A stretch of 64,000 nucleotides of DNA from Gemmatimonadota bacterium (GTDB lineage Bacteria; Gemmatimonadota; Gemmatimonadetes; Longimicrobiales; Gaopeijiaceae). The notes beneath the pieces are model-generated. The model did not search any database. It saw only the letters and a program-made list of their open reading frames with translations, and was not told the DNA's origin. Numbering within the stretch: position 1 is the stretch's first letter; each line of letters begins with the position of its first letter. Positions 10,085 through 18,536 of the stretch are shown here, in pieces. Made by a program: the position numbers and the translations under genes. The DNA is taken from positions 61,926 through 125,925 of the forward strand of contig JAJDXG010000035.1 of the NCBI GenBank assembly GCA_022823365.1. Direction: 5' to 3'.

Positions 10085-11101
10085 GTGAGCGCCTCCATGA
10101 GCGGTTCGTTCTCGAGGTGGATGGCGCGCATGGCCGTGTATTTCGTGGTCGTGAATGTGCTCGGCATCCTGGGGTACATGTACTTCGAGGGCTGGTCGTT
10201 CCACGACGCCCTCTACATGACCGTCATCACGCTGACCGCGGTGGGGTACCACGAGGTCGCCCCGCTCTCCGCGGCAGGGCGCAATTTCACCATGGGCCTG
10301 CTCGCCCTGGGACTGACCGGGCTCGGCATCTGGTTCGCCCTGATCACGGCGTTCTTCATCGAAATGGATCTGGCGGGCACGCTTCAACGACGGCGCACCA
10401 TGAAAACCATCGCCAAGCTGAGAAACCACGTGATCGTGTGCGGATGCGGTCGGACGGGACGGCAGGTTCTGTTCGAACTGGAGCGGTCGGAACTCGATTT
10501 CGTCGTAGTCGAAGTCGACCCCGACCGGGTGCGCTCGATCCGCAACAGGCATCCCGGAGTACTGGTGATCGAGGGCGACGCGGCCAGGGACGAGATCCTC
10601 GAGAGCGCCGGCATCCGACACGCGCGGGGTCTCATCACCTGCCTGAGCGACGACGCCGACAACCTGTTCGTATGTTTGTCCGCGCGCGTTCTGAACGCCG
10701 AGCTGACGGTGGTCGCACGGGCCGACGACCCCGACACCACCGCCAAGATGTACCGGGCGGGCGCGAATCACGTCGTCAGCCCCAACGTCAGCGGCGGCGT
10801 CACCATGGCCGCGATGCTGGTCCGCCCGTCCGCGACCACGCTGCTCGAGATCGGCAACCGCCTGCAGGAACTGAATCTGCGCACGGACCAGGTCGCCCTG
10901 AGCGCGCGGGGGGCGGCGGTGGGCAAGACGCTCGACGCCACGAACATTCGCGAGTCGATGGTCGTGGTTGCGCTCCTGCGGGGAGCGGATCAGACGGAGA
11001 TCACGTTCAATCCGAAGGGGAGCACCACGCTCAAGGTGGGGGACGAACTCGTGGTCATGGGAACGCCGCGGCAGCTTCAGCAACTGGGGCGGTGGACGTA
11101 G
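10085..11101 (+). CDS. Two-TM potassium-channel protein with RCK (TrkA-N/TrkA-C) domains
   Basis: A 338-residue inner-membrane channel. One membrane helix (MAVYFVVVNVLGILGYMYF) precedes the pore loop with filter TAVGYH (51-56), and a second helix follows (MGLLALGLTGLGIWFALITA). The cytoplasmic RCK domain starts at NHVIVCGCGRTGRQVLFELE, a Rossmann GxGxxG that binds nucleotide; the TrkA-C domain is at about 255-335. Canonical filters are TVGYGD, so the His after Tyr is unusual. GTG 10085 is used here, with ATG 10097 as an alternative. Likely K+ passage gated by a cytoplasmic ligand. Confidence 0.9.
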   Translation: MSASMSGSFSRWMARMAVYFVVVNVLGILGYMYFEGWSFHDALYMTVITLTAVGYHEVAPLSAAGRNFTMGLLALGLTGLGIWFALITAFFIEMDLAGTLQRRRTMKTIAKLRNHVIVCGCGRTGRQVLFELERSELDFVVVEVDPDRVRSIRNRHPGVLVIEGDAARDEILESAGIRHARGLITCLSDDADNLFVCLSARVLNAELTVVARADDPDTTAKMYRAGANHVVSPNVSGGVTMAAMLVRPSATTLLEIGNRLQELNLRTDQVALSARGAAVGKTLDATNIRESMVVVALLRGADQTEITFNPKGSTTLKVGDELVVMGTPRQLQQLGRWT

Positions 11102-11104
11102 AGG

Positions 11105-11311
11105 CTACTCCTCGTCGCGGGTTCCGCAGCAACCGCTCTTCCGGAGCAGTTTCAAGACGAGCCAGACGGCTGCGGCGATCAGCAGCAGCTTGAATCCAAA
11201 GGCGAAGGCCGCCGCGAGGAACCCCAGCAGCGGCACGACGATCACCCCCAGCAGCTTCAGAAGCAGGACCGCGGCGATTCCCACCGCGGACAACTGAGCA
11301 AACGTCTTCAT
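11105..11311 (-). CDS. Small membrane protein, 68 aa
   Basis: Two hydrophobic stretches fill almost the whole chain (AVGIAAVLLLKLLGVIVVPL and AFAFGFKLLLIAAAVWLVLKL), followed by a short basic/acidic tail with a Cys pair (SGCCGTRDEE). GGAGAGGGAA precedes the ATG at 11311, which supports translation. It converges with the channel gene with only three bases between stops. Function is unknown; it may be a two-helix inner-membrane protein. Confidence 0.65.
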   Translation of the reverse strand: MKTFAQLSAVGIAAVLLLKLLGVIVVPLLGFLAAAFAFGFKLLLIAAAVWLVLKLLRKSGCCGTRDEE

Positions 11312-11822
11312 TTCCCTCTCCGTTCGTCGGGTTCGTGTCCGCCGCCGTACGTCCGGCTCTCGCTGAAGTTTCCGGCCCGAGCGAGGTCTCCGGGCCCGAT
11401 CGGGTCAAGGTAACGCCTCTCTCCTGGCTGGACACCGGTGTGATGCGTCGGCACGGGCCGGACCCACCGACGGTGGCGCAAGCACCGACACCGGTCGGAT
11501 TCATCGACACCGGCGCATCCCGCCATTGACTTGCCCGGGATTCGCGCTTCGGCACGAGACGTGGATGAGTGACCCGCGAACAGGCACCGATTCGCGGATG
11601 AGGGACTCTGGAAGCGAGTGAGACAGCAATGAGCAAAGCCGCCTCGGCCCGAACTCCCCAAGGGACACCACGCCGACGGACACGGATTCTCCCGAGATCT
11701 GCTCGCTCACAAGCGACTCAGAGGCCCCGATGGCGACGCCATCTCCCGCGCCTATCGGTGTCCCCCGCGCCGGAGCATATCAACAGGCCGGCGAATCCAG
11801 TCCACTCAAAGCGGAGAACGCA
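11312..11822. other. Intergenic region, about 510 bp
   Basis: No reading frame here has both a start signal and protein-like composition. Three copies of GACACCGG lie in 11430-11515, and the stretch 11365-11403 has a loose internal repeat of CCGGGCCCGA-like sequence. It should carry the promoter for the Cys-rich protein cassette that starts at 11823/11880, but no convincing -35/-10 pair could be picked. Confidence 0.5.
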
Positions 11823-11879
11823 ATGATCAGATCGACCCGAGTACCTCGTCAACCCGGCATCGCCACCAAGGAGAACGCA

Positions 11880-12182
11880 ATGGAGAAACCAGGCAGCAAG
11901 CCACCTCGATCCTCCGTGAGGGCGCTGTCGCCTTCCACCACGCGCCGCCTGCTCTTGCGATCCATGGTGGCCGTGTCGATCCTGGCTGGTACGTTCGCCT
12001 TCACCGGCAACCCAGCGGCCGCAGCGGCTGCCGGCTGTGGCGGTGGAGATGGAAGCCTGTGCCTGTCGTATAAGTTCTGCCTCCTCGGGATGTGTATCAG
12101 CGGCAAGAGGTATTACGCCGAAGAGCCACTACAGCTCGACGACATTGACAGTTGTACAATGGACAGCCCTTGTTACGTATGA
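11880..12182 (+). CDS. Small secreted Cys-rich protein (first of two related)
   Basis: A 100-residue precursor: a basic N-terminus ending in two Arg (TTRRLLLRSM), a hydrophobic segment (VAVSILAGTFAFTGNPAAAA), then a short Cys-rich tail with Cys at 53, 61, 67, 72, 92 and 98. The core pattern C-x7-C-x5-C-x4-C-x2-G-x2-Y-Y recurs in the protein at 13835. AAGGAG stands 6 nt before ATG 11880. A second in-frame ATG at 11823 also has GGAGAACGCA before it and would add 19 residues. The stop overlaps the next start (ATGA). It is probably exported and disulphide-bonded. Base composition is lower in GC than flanking genes. No family recognised with certainty. Confidence 0.7.
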   Translation: MEKPGSKPPRSSVRALSPSTTRRLLLRSMVAVSILAGTFAFTGNPAAAAAAGCGGGDGSLCLSYKFCLLGMCISGKRYYAEEPLQLDDIDSCTMDSPCYV

Positions 12183-12694
12183 TGAGAACAACCAAGCACC
12201 TTCTGATTCTGGCAAGCAATGCACCGTGGGTGACGTTCGCCTTGGTAATCGCGGCCTCCGTATTGTTCGTAGAGAATCGTACGCGGCTTGCCGCCTCCAC
12301 GGTTCTCACGGAGCACCTGGCGGCTCTGGCCAACCCGTCGTCTGGCGGCGTACTATTTGTACTTTCTCCCTTGGATTGCATCGATGCGCGAGACCAAGTT
12401 ACGGCACTTGCCACGATTGCGCGTGACAACGGCCTTGTCGTACGCGCGCTGGTCATAGAGGATGGCCTACATCCTACCGATCTCCGCGCTCTGCTGGACA
12501 CCGCGAATCAGCGGTTTCCGCACTACCCGGTTCCCATGCGGACAGCAGCGTTGGTTGCCAACATGTTCGGAGTTGGTCAAACACCCATGATGCTAACCGT
12601 GAACGGAGCAACGGGCGTCGTTGGCGTGGCCGCTTTGGACGGATCTGAGCAGCTGCTGAAATTGGTGCTCCGGCACGAGGAGGCAAGCGGATGA
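12179..12694 (+). CDS. Membrane-anchored thioredoxin-like protein
   Basis: A 171-residue protein with one N-terminal membrane helix (WVTFALVIAASVLFV) and a thioredoxin-like domain outside: a strand GVLFVLSPLDCIDARDQ with a single Cys67 where TlpA-like proteins have C-x-x-C (here CIDA), and the cis-Pro motif GVGQTPMMLTVNG (Pro136). It starts in an ATGA overlap with the upstream Cys-rich protein and ends in an ATGA overlap with the lipoprotein, so all three are translationally coupled. Likely role: thiol handling or binding of the secreted Cys-rich proteins. With one Cys it cannot act as a classical oxidoreductase alone. Confidence 0.72.
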   Translation: MMRTTKHLLILASNAPWVTFALVIAASVLFVENRTRLAASTVLTEHLAALANPSSGGVLFVLSPLDCIDARDQVTALATIARDNGLVVRALVIEDGLHPTDLRALLDTANQRFPHYPVPMRTAALVANMFGVGQTPMMLTVNGATGVVGVAALDGSEQLLKLVLRHEEASG

Positions 12695-13731
12695 AGACAC
12701 CAATTCGCCACTGGTTGCTGGCTGGTCTGTTGACGGGATGTAGCAGCGCCGAGTCGGGAACGACGATGGATCTGTGGAACAGGGGAGGAGGCAGCCGCCA
12801 ATACCTGCCGGTCGAATACGATACCGTTTGGTCCTGGGGCGCCATCGACGACACCGTTCTTGCCACGCCACGACATGCAAGCCCCACTCCTTCGGGAGGG
12901 ATCGTCTTGGTGGATCTAACGTTACAGCGGGTGCGAGCATTCGACTCCGTAGGACGCTTGGCTTGGTCTTGGGGCGTTCGCGGCCAGGGCCCGGGGGAAA
13001 TAAGTGACGTCCGAGCACTTACCGTTGCGCCAGGCGGGGAAGTTATTCTGATCGATTCAGGCAACGGTCGACTTGTCGTGCTTGGCGACGACGGTTCACT
13101 GTTACACGAAGTCCGGCTGGAAGAGCCGGCGTATGTCAACGATGTCGCCGTCCTAGGTCCGGATCAATACCTGTTGAACACGGACGCCAATCCCCCTTGG
13201 ATGGTCGTGAACCGCGATGGAAGAGTGATATCGACAGTATCGCCGCCCTGGATCGGATTCGAACAGATGGGATTCTTGCAATGGAATGGTTCCGTGACCA
13301 GGTGGAAGGAGGGCGCTTGGATCTTCGGGTTCGGCTACGGCAATGGCTGGTTTGTGTTTCAAGACGACGGATCACAGGGGTCATATCCCTATGTGGAGCA
13401 CACGCTCTTTCCCCAGGTAGTGCGACAGAGATCACGCGAGGGGCTGGCGGTACGCACAGTGACCACGTTCCTGGAGAGACCGACGCCCTCTGGTATGGCA
13501 CTGTCTGTCGTTGGGGACACACTCGCTGTTCTGTTCGACGGCGAGACAAATGGCGCGCTGGACAAGTATGACCTACGCACCGGAGAATATCTGTACTCGC
13601 AGGAGGTGGCGCCTACGGTGAGAGAAATGATCGCGTTGGGGAACAATACCTATGCGATCATCGATTATAGAGACCTGTTTCCAACGGCGGCGGTAGTGCG
13701 AGCTCGAATGCGCGACAGAGAGCGACAGTGA
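12691..13731 (+). CDS. Lipoprotein with six-bladed beta-propeller
   Basis: A 346-residue lipoprotein: signal HWLLAGLLTGC with lipobox Cys17, then propeller blades. The blade-like stretch RVRAFDSVGRLAWSWGVRGQ followed by GPGEISDVRALTVAPGG is the hallmark of the 6-bladed beta-propeller family common in Bacteroidota and Gemmatimonadota. Later blades read GRLVVLGDDGSLLHEV, PPWMVVNRDGRVIST and GALDKYDLRTGEYL. It is coupled by ATGA to the thioredoxin-like gene. Such lipoproteins stand beside small Cys-rich exported peptides in other phyla, so binding of the products at 11880 and 13835 is a reasonable guess. Base composition is less GC-rich than the chromosome average here. Confidence 0.8.
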   Translation: MKTPIRHWLLAGLLTGCSSAESGTTMDLWNRGGGSRQYLPVEYDTVWSWGAIDDTVLATPRHASPTPSGGIVLVDLTLQRVRAFDSVGRLAWSWGVRGQGPGEISDVRALTVAPGGEVILIDSGNGRLVVLGDDGSLLHEVRLEEPAYVNDVAVLGPDQYLLNTDANPPWMVVNRDGRVISTVSPPWIGFEQMGFLQWNGSVTRWKEGAWIFGFGYGNGWFVFQDDGSQGSYPYVEHTLFPQVVRQRSREGLAVRTVTTFLERPTPSGMALSVVGDTLAVLFDGETNGALDKYDLRTGEYLYSQEVAPTVREMIALGNNTYAIIDYRDLFPTAAVVRARMRDRERQ

Positions 13732-13834
13732 TGCCAAGGATGCGAAAGGCCGGCACGGACACGATCGGGATCCCGGTAGCATGACGGCAACACATCACAA
13801 GGAACAACATCTTAGCAAAGTGAGGTATGAGTAG

Positions 13835-14146
13835 ATGTCGACAAATCACAAGCCCGAAAGGGTGATGAAAACGAAGAGTGCACGAACCAGGACGATGGGA
13901 GTGGGACGGCTCCTGCTAGCTTTAGCCATTATTGTGGGTGTGACCACAGCGTCGTCACCTCAGCCAGCGTTGGCAGTGGGTCAGGCGTTGGTGATTGACG
14001 AGTCGATGGAGGACGCGCCGCAGTGTGGCCGGGGGGGTGACCGGGAATGCCAGTCGGTCGGTGCCTGTGTTGACTTTTGGAACTTGTTTACCGTTTGCGT
14101 CCAGGGCTATACCTATTACCTGGAGCAGGACGGCAAGAAGAAATAA
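13835..14146 (+). CDS. Small secreted Cys-rich protein (second of two related)
   Basis: A 103-residue protein with a basic N-terminus, a hydrophobic signal (RLLLALAIIVGVTTASSPQP) and a probable signal-peptidase site after ALA, leaving a tail of about 56 residues. Cys64, 72, 78 and 88 follow C-x7-C-x5-C-x9-C-x2-G-x2-Y-Y, matching the first three Cys spacings and the Gly/Tyr-Tyr end of the protein at 11880; GGD lies inside the first Cys gap in both. The start may instead be ATG 13865, preceded by GAAAGGG. It follows the propeller gene by 103 nt. Function unknown. Confidence 0.68.
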   Translation: MSTNHKPERVMKTKSARTRTMGVGRLLLALAIIVGVTTASSPQPALAVGQALVIDESMEDAPQCGRGGDRECQSVGACVDFWNLFTVCVQGYTYYLEQDGKKK

Positions 14147-14174
14147 GGGCGTGATTGGCACCCTCTGAAGGTGG

Positions 14175-14230
14175 AGCGGTGATCCCGGGACGTGAGGAGC
14201 GCAGCGATGAACGGTCCCGGGGTCACCGCT
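14175..14230. other. Long imperfect hairpin after the Cys-rich cassette
   Basis: Arms 14175-14191 and 14214-14230 pair over 17 positions with one G-T mismatch-type pair, around a 22-nt loop. No T run follows, so it is either a Rho-assisted terminator or a mobile/REP-like palindrome at the edge of the low-GC cassette. Confidence 0.45.
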
Positions 14231-14303
14231 GCGGCACCCCGCCAGCACTCGTCCGGAGGTTGCGGCCGAGGTGACGAAGTGGCGCTTCACGGCGGCGCGA
14301 AGA

Positions 14304-15308
14304 TCAGTTCGCCGCTGGCCGCACCACCACCGTGAGCTCCACGTCTGCGAACAGCCCGCCGTCGTCGGCGCGGCCGCGCAGGAGGTATGTGCCCGGCTGG
14401 TCGAAGGTCACGTTCACGGTCCAGCGGCCGTCTTCCGGTGGGTCGGGTGGGAACCACAGCGGGGCCCACGGGGAGTTGGCGCCCGTGCGGGTGTCCTCCC
14501 ACACCTTCACCTGGGGTGGATCGAACGAGACGCCGCCCTCGCCGCGGTAGAGGAACCACGACATGAACAGGCCGTTCACCTTCTGGACGGTGACGCGGGA
14601 GGGAGGTGCGAGTTGCCGGCGGCTGAAGGTCGGGGGGGCGTTCCAGATCGAGTCGGCGCGCGCCGAATCTTCGGCCGTCTCGGGAGGCGGGGGGATACGG
14701 CGGCGGCGGGGGCGCAACAGGCCGTCATCTTCGACGAGCACGGTGATGGTGACCGGCCGTCCCACCGACGTCTCGCGACCATCCGGCCCCTCGAGCGCGA
14801 TGGTCGGGGGCTGGTTGGCCCGCATCTCCGGGCTGCTGGAGCCGGCCCCCAAGGCACCGGTTTCGGACATGACGACCGTGTTGTCCACGATGTAGTCCGG
14901 CCGCAGGGTCGCGTAGGCCCGCTCGGTCACCCCGTTGCTGGTGAGCGTCCACACGAGTTCCTGGTCGCCCCAGTCGGGTGGGACGCGAACCTCGAAAACG
15001 AAGCGGTTGCGCCGGGGGAGGAAGTGAGTGGGCTGGCCGCGGTCGGCCGGGCCGGGCGAGAACGAGTTGTCCTCCCCCACAGCCACATCGATTTCCTCGA
15101 GCCAGTTCCGGTTCATGTAGCCGAACAGGAAGTTGAACGAGCCGTCTTCGTTCCTCTCCCAACCCTCGAACGCCGGAGCCACGTTCTGCCCGTGGGAGTA
15201 GGTCTGGGCAGCGGAGCCGGAGGCCCACACCCCCGCAACGGCCACAAATGCCGCAACGATCCCGATCATCCTGGATGCGGCGCGGAGCCCGGCGATGCTA
15301 CGGCTCAT
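14304..15308 (-). CDS. Secreted protein of unknown function with Ig-like regions
   Basis: A 334-residue exported protein: signal ASRMIGIVAAFVAVAGVWAS, then beta-rich sequence. Two likely Ig/CARDB-like segments are seen: RFVFEVRVPPDWGDQELVWT and the C-terminal RWTVNVTFDQPGTYLLRGRA. An Arg/Pro-rich linker separates them. It follows the haem/copper protein on the same strand by 73 nt and may be its partner. ATG 15308 is used; ATG 15269 lies at the end of a small direct duplication (LRAAS-S/R-M) and would also leave a complete signal peptide. I cannot name the family. Confidence 0.68.
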   Translation of the reverse strand: MSRSIAGLRAASRMIGIVAAFVAVAGVWASGSAAQTYSHGQNVAPAFEGWERNEDGSFNFLFGYMNRNWLEEIDVAVGEDNSFSPGPADRGQPTHFLPRRNRFVFEVRVPPDWGDQELVWTLTSNGVTERAYATLRPDYIVDNTVVMSETGALGAGSSSPEMRANQPPTIALEGPDGRETSVGRPVTITVLVEDDGLLRPRRRRIPPPPETAEDSARADSIWNAPPTFSRRQLAPPSRVTVQKVNGLFMSWFLYRGEGGVSFDPPQVKVWEDTRTGANSPWAPLWFPPDPPEDGRWTVNVTFDQPGTYLLRGRADDGGLFADVELTVVVRPAAN

Positions 15309-15381
15309 ACTGGATGCGGCGCGGAGGTCAGCCCCGATGTCACCCTTCACACGACCCCGGCGTGTCCTCACCTTTACGCCG

Positions 15382-17040
15382 CTATCGGTCGCGGGAACCC
15401 GGCGGCGGATTGCCCGTGGACCCGGATCGCTCGCCATCCGCGGCCGCCGCATCCGCATCTGCGTAGTAGCGGGGGTTCCCGTTTTCCGGAACGACCATGC
15501 ACAGCGGGCAGCCGATCACATGATCGTTAGGCCCGAGGCCCAGCCGCTCCCTCCGCCTCGCCATCTCCTCCACGAACTGCTCATCGGTGAGCTCCACGCG
15601 CATCCCGAGATCGATGAACATGTTCGCCACCGAGCGGTTGCCCGAGCCCTGCCAGTTGCGGGTGTCGGGCACGTTCCGGTTCTCCTCGGAGGTGTCCATG
15701 TAGCCGACGATGTGGAGAATCGTCCCCCTGGGCAGCAGCGGCTGGTGATCTTGGGCGTAGGTGTAGCCGCGCACCCAGTTGTGATCGTAGCCGACGCAGT
15801 TGATGGTCTCGACGTTGAAGCCCCAGATCGCCTCCAGGCACATGCGCATCCCGGGGGCGTGCAGGTGGGGCTCGAAAGTGACGATCTTGGTGTGCTGGTT
15901 CAGGACCCGGTACGCGTGCAGCTCCTGTCCCGACTCGCCGGCGCGGATGTCGATGTCGCTTCCGTTGCCCAGCCCGAAGCTGGCCCGCCGGTACGTGGGC
16001 TCGTAGTCCGGAGGATGGAAGCGGAAGCCGATCTCCAGATGCGCGCGGGTGTCGCGGCCGTTGGAGTGCAGGTGCACGGAGTTGGACACGACCGAAGATC
16101 CGGCCCGCAGCAGCCGGCCCGCGTCCTCGTCGAAGATGTCGGGCTCGCGGCCGACCTCGTGCACCGGCCAGCCGACATCGGTGGAAGTCCGCTCGGCGCC
16201 GACCCCCGATTCCCTGCCCTCGAGCACGCGCGTGCTCCAGATCATGTGGTGCACCACGAACCGCCCGCCGACAGTGTGGCGTCCCTCGTGCTCGGTACCC
16301 GTCCGCTGGGACGGCACGTCGTTGACCTCGCGGATCTCGACGGATTTCACGTACCGGTCCTCGGCGAGGCCGGTCGGAACGCTCTCGATCTCGCCCCACC
16401 AGTCGGGCGCGTCCCCCTCCACGAGCACCTCGGGCAGGCGGACGATGAGGTCGGGTTCGCCCGCCGTCCAGACGATGTCGTCGTCGAATTCCAGGGGTGG
16501 AGGCATGTCCGCCGGATCACCCTCCGGGGCGCCGGCGCCGTACCACGCGTCGATCGTTGCGACTTCCCGGTCGTCGAGCGACATGTCGTCCTTGAAGTGC
16601 TGGATGCCGATGTCCTTCTCCACGTACCAGGGAGGCATGGCGCCGGCCCGATCGCGGATTTGGGTCCGCTCGGCGATTCGGCGCGCATAGCGGCGCGCAT
16701 CGCGGTAGGTGACGAGCGACATGGGGGCGACGCCGTTGTCCCGGTGGCAGCGGACGCAGGCGCGCTGCAGGATGGGCGCGATGTCCCGGCTGAAGGTCAC
16801 GTCCTCCAGCACAGGTCCGCCCGACGGCGATGCCGTGCCCTGTGCCGTGAGCGCCGACGCCGCGACGAGCGCCACGACGATGCCGGACGCCGCACCGGTC
16901 AGCGCCGCACTGATTGCCGCGATCGCCCGTCTGCCCGCCACGTGCCTTCGGCCAGCATGTCCGGTGCGCCGAGCCCACCGCCGCCGCCGTCCCATGCCGG
17001 CCTCGAGATTCCGACCCGGGACCGTGGTTCCAATTGTCAT
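15382..17040 (-). CDS. Exported haem c / copper type II monooxygenase-like protein
   Basis: A 552-residue exported oxidoreductase. After a twin-basic N-terminus and membrane segment (ALTGAASGIVVALVAASALT) comes a cytochrome c domain: FSRDIAPILQRACVRCH binds haem at Cys95, Cys98 and His99, with MPPW downstream as in surface-exposed c-type domains. The rest resembles the copper type II, ascorbate-dependent (PHM-like) fold: VVHHMIW, SVHLHSNGRD, FEPHLHAPGMRM and CPLCMVV supply His, Met and Cys ligands. AGGAG at 17046-17050 fixes ATG 17040. It lies 13 nt after the M28 peptidase stop, so they are co-transcribed. The copper assignment is weaker than the haem one; substrate unknown. Confidence 0.7.
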   Translation of the reverse strand: MTIGTTVPGRNLEAGMGRRRRWARRTGHAGRRHVAGRRAIAAISAALTGAASGIVVALVAASALTAQGTASPSGGPVLEDVTFSRDIAPILQRACVRCHRDNGVAPMSLVTYRDARRYARRIAERTQIRDRAGAMPPWYVEKDIGIQHFKDDMSLDDREVATIDAWYGAGAPEGDPADMPPPLEFDDDIVWTAGEPDLIVRLPEVLVEGDAPDWWGEIESVPTGLAEDRYVKSVEIREVNDVPSQRTGTEHEGRHTVGGRFVVHHMIWSTRVLEGRESGVGAERTSTDVGWPVHEVGREPDIFDEDAGRLLRAGSSVVSNSVHLHSNGRDTRAHLEIGFRFHPPDYEPTYRRASFGLGNGSDIDIRAGESGQELHAYRVLNQHTKIVTFEPHLHAPGMRMCLEAIWGFNVETINCVGYDHNWVRGYTYAQDHQPLLPRGTILHIVGYMDTSEENRNVPDTRNWQGSGNRSVANMFIDLGMRVELTDEQFVEEMARRRERLGLGPNDHVIGCPLCMVVPENGNPRYYADADAAAADGERSGSTGNPPPGSRDR

Positions 17041-17053
17041 GGTCGCTCCTGTC

Positions 17054-18346
17054 TCACGGTTCGACGGTCGCGCCAACCAGTTGTGCGATCGCCGCGAGCG
17101 TGGTCTGGGCGGCGTTCAGGCCGAGGCGGAAGTCGTCGTCGGTGTAGGTGGTCCACACATCGGTCGGCTGGTGCCAGTTCGGGTTCCAGCCGGCGCCCAC
17201 CTGCGCCCCTCTCTCGTTCTCGCGCAGGCTGATCGCGGGAGTGAGGTGCATGAAGGGCGTCGAGTCGGTGTTGGTCATGTGCGGACCGACGGTGGCGGGA
17301 TAGTCGGTCGCGTACTGCTCGTTGGCGGCCTTGAAGAAAAACGCCAGCTCCATGGCCTCGGTTGCCAGCTCCGCGTTGGACTGGAACTCGATGTTGACGT
17401 CGGCCTCGGGGCGCTGATCCCGGCTGACCCTTCCGTCGGGGCCGGGCGCGCCGTGGTCCCAGAGCATCATGTCGTGCTGGATCATCCCAAGCCACCGCGG
17501 CTCGGGATACCTGCCGGACCCGGGCGGATCCTCGACGCCCTGCAGCGCCTCGCGCTGCTCCACGTATGCGCGCGCTCCGTTCAGGCCTGTCTCCTCGTTG
17601 TTCCAGAGCACGAAGCGGATCGAGCGCTCGGTCTCGACGTCCGGAGAGCTGAAGACGCGCGCGAGCTCCATCACCAGCGCGGTCCCGGAACCGTCGTCGT
17701 CCACGGCCTCGTTGACCCCGTGCCCGTCCATGTGCGCTCCGAGGATGTACATCTCGTCGGGGCGTGTCGCGCCCACCTTGGTGCAGAAGACCTGCGACCG
17801 GTCCCCGTCCACCGGCTCCTCGCGGTTCAGCTCGCGAATGCGCTCGTCGGGCTGCGCCATCGGGTCGCGGTTCACGCCCGTGCGGGCCCGGTAGCCGAAG
17901 ATGACGCTGCCTCCGGGACCGGGGCCGCGCCGGCCGACGTCGCCTCCGGTCGGGGTGCCCGTATTCTCGTTGGGCGGCGGTGGAGGCGGCCGGGGCAAGG
18001 AGGGATCGGCGAAGGAACGCCGCGGCTGCGCGCCCGCGGGCGGATACTGGTAGTGGACGCGTTCGGTGGTGGTGCAGCCGAAGTCCTCAAGCGTGGCCTC
18101 GATCCAGTCGACGGCGTCTCGGTTGCGTTGCGTGCCCTGACGGCGGTCGCCGAACCGGGTGAGCCCCTTGAGCGTGGCCTTGTACTCGTCCAGGGTGAGA
18201 CGCGAGACGAGTTCGCGGACGGGATCGTCCCCGTCCTGTCCACGCGGCTGTTGCGCTTCGGCCGGAGCGGAACCCGCGCCGGAAACGAGAAACGCAGCGA
18301 ACAACCAGAGAACCGGAACGGCGACTGCTGGAATACCCCTACCCAT
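17054..18346 (-). CDS. M28 family zinc metallopeptidase, secreted
   Basis: A 430-residue exported aminopeptidase/carboxypeptidase-like enzyme. The signal is VAVPVLWLFAAFLVSGAGSA. Zinc ligands are visible in order: GAHMDGHG (His205), DDDGSGTAL (Asp217 or 218), NNEETG (catalytic Glu251, ligand Glu252), an Asp in MIQHDMMLWD, and a late His in TDSTPFMHLTPAIS. A proline-rich insert (RPPPPPPNENTGTP) interrupts the domain at about 119-131. GGAGG lies 6 nt before ATG 18346. First gene of a three-gene run with the haem protein and the Ig-like protein, which suggests extracellular peptide use, though the link is only positional. Confidence 0.9.
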   Translation of the reverse strand: MGRGIPAVAVPVLWLFAAFLVSGAGSAPAEAQQPRGQDGDDPVRELVSRLTLDEYKATLKGLTRFGDRRQGTQRNRDAVDWIEATLEDFGCTTTERVHYQYPPAGAQPRRSFADPSLPRPPPPPPNENTGTPTGGDVGRRGPGPGGSVIFGYRARTGVNRDPMAQPDERIRELNREEPVDGDRSQVFCTKVGATRPDEMYILGAHMDGHGVNEAVDDDGSGTALVMELARVFSSPDVETERSIRFVLWNNEETGLNGARAYVEQREALQGVEDPPGSGRYPEPRWLGMIQHDMMLWDHGAPGPDGRVSRDQRPEADVNIEFQSNAELATEAMELAFFFKAANEQYATDYPATVGPHMTNTDSTPFMHLTPAISLRENERGAQVGAGWNPNWHQPTDVWTTYTDDDFRLGLNAAQTTLAAIAQLVGATVEP

Positions 18347-18536
18347 CGAGACCTCCGCGGGCTGACTGGACAACTTCACGCCGACCGGCGCTGAACTGGC
18401 AGACATGGCAGCGGATACGGTAGATCCGCGCCGTAGCCATTGCAACACCCGGTGTTGTCCAACGAGGCATGCGCCCGGGCAGGCGCCGGGGCTGTGCCGG
18501 GCGATGACTGTACCGTGGCCCGCCTATGGCGGAGTG

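Noticed and set aside
11629..11826. A 65-codon plus-strand frame before the Cys-rich cassette
   Set aside because: No SD, no protein-like pattern, and it overlaps the region expected to hold the promoter.
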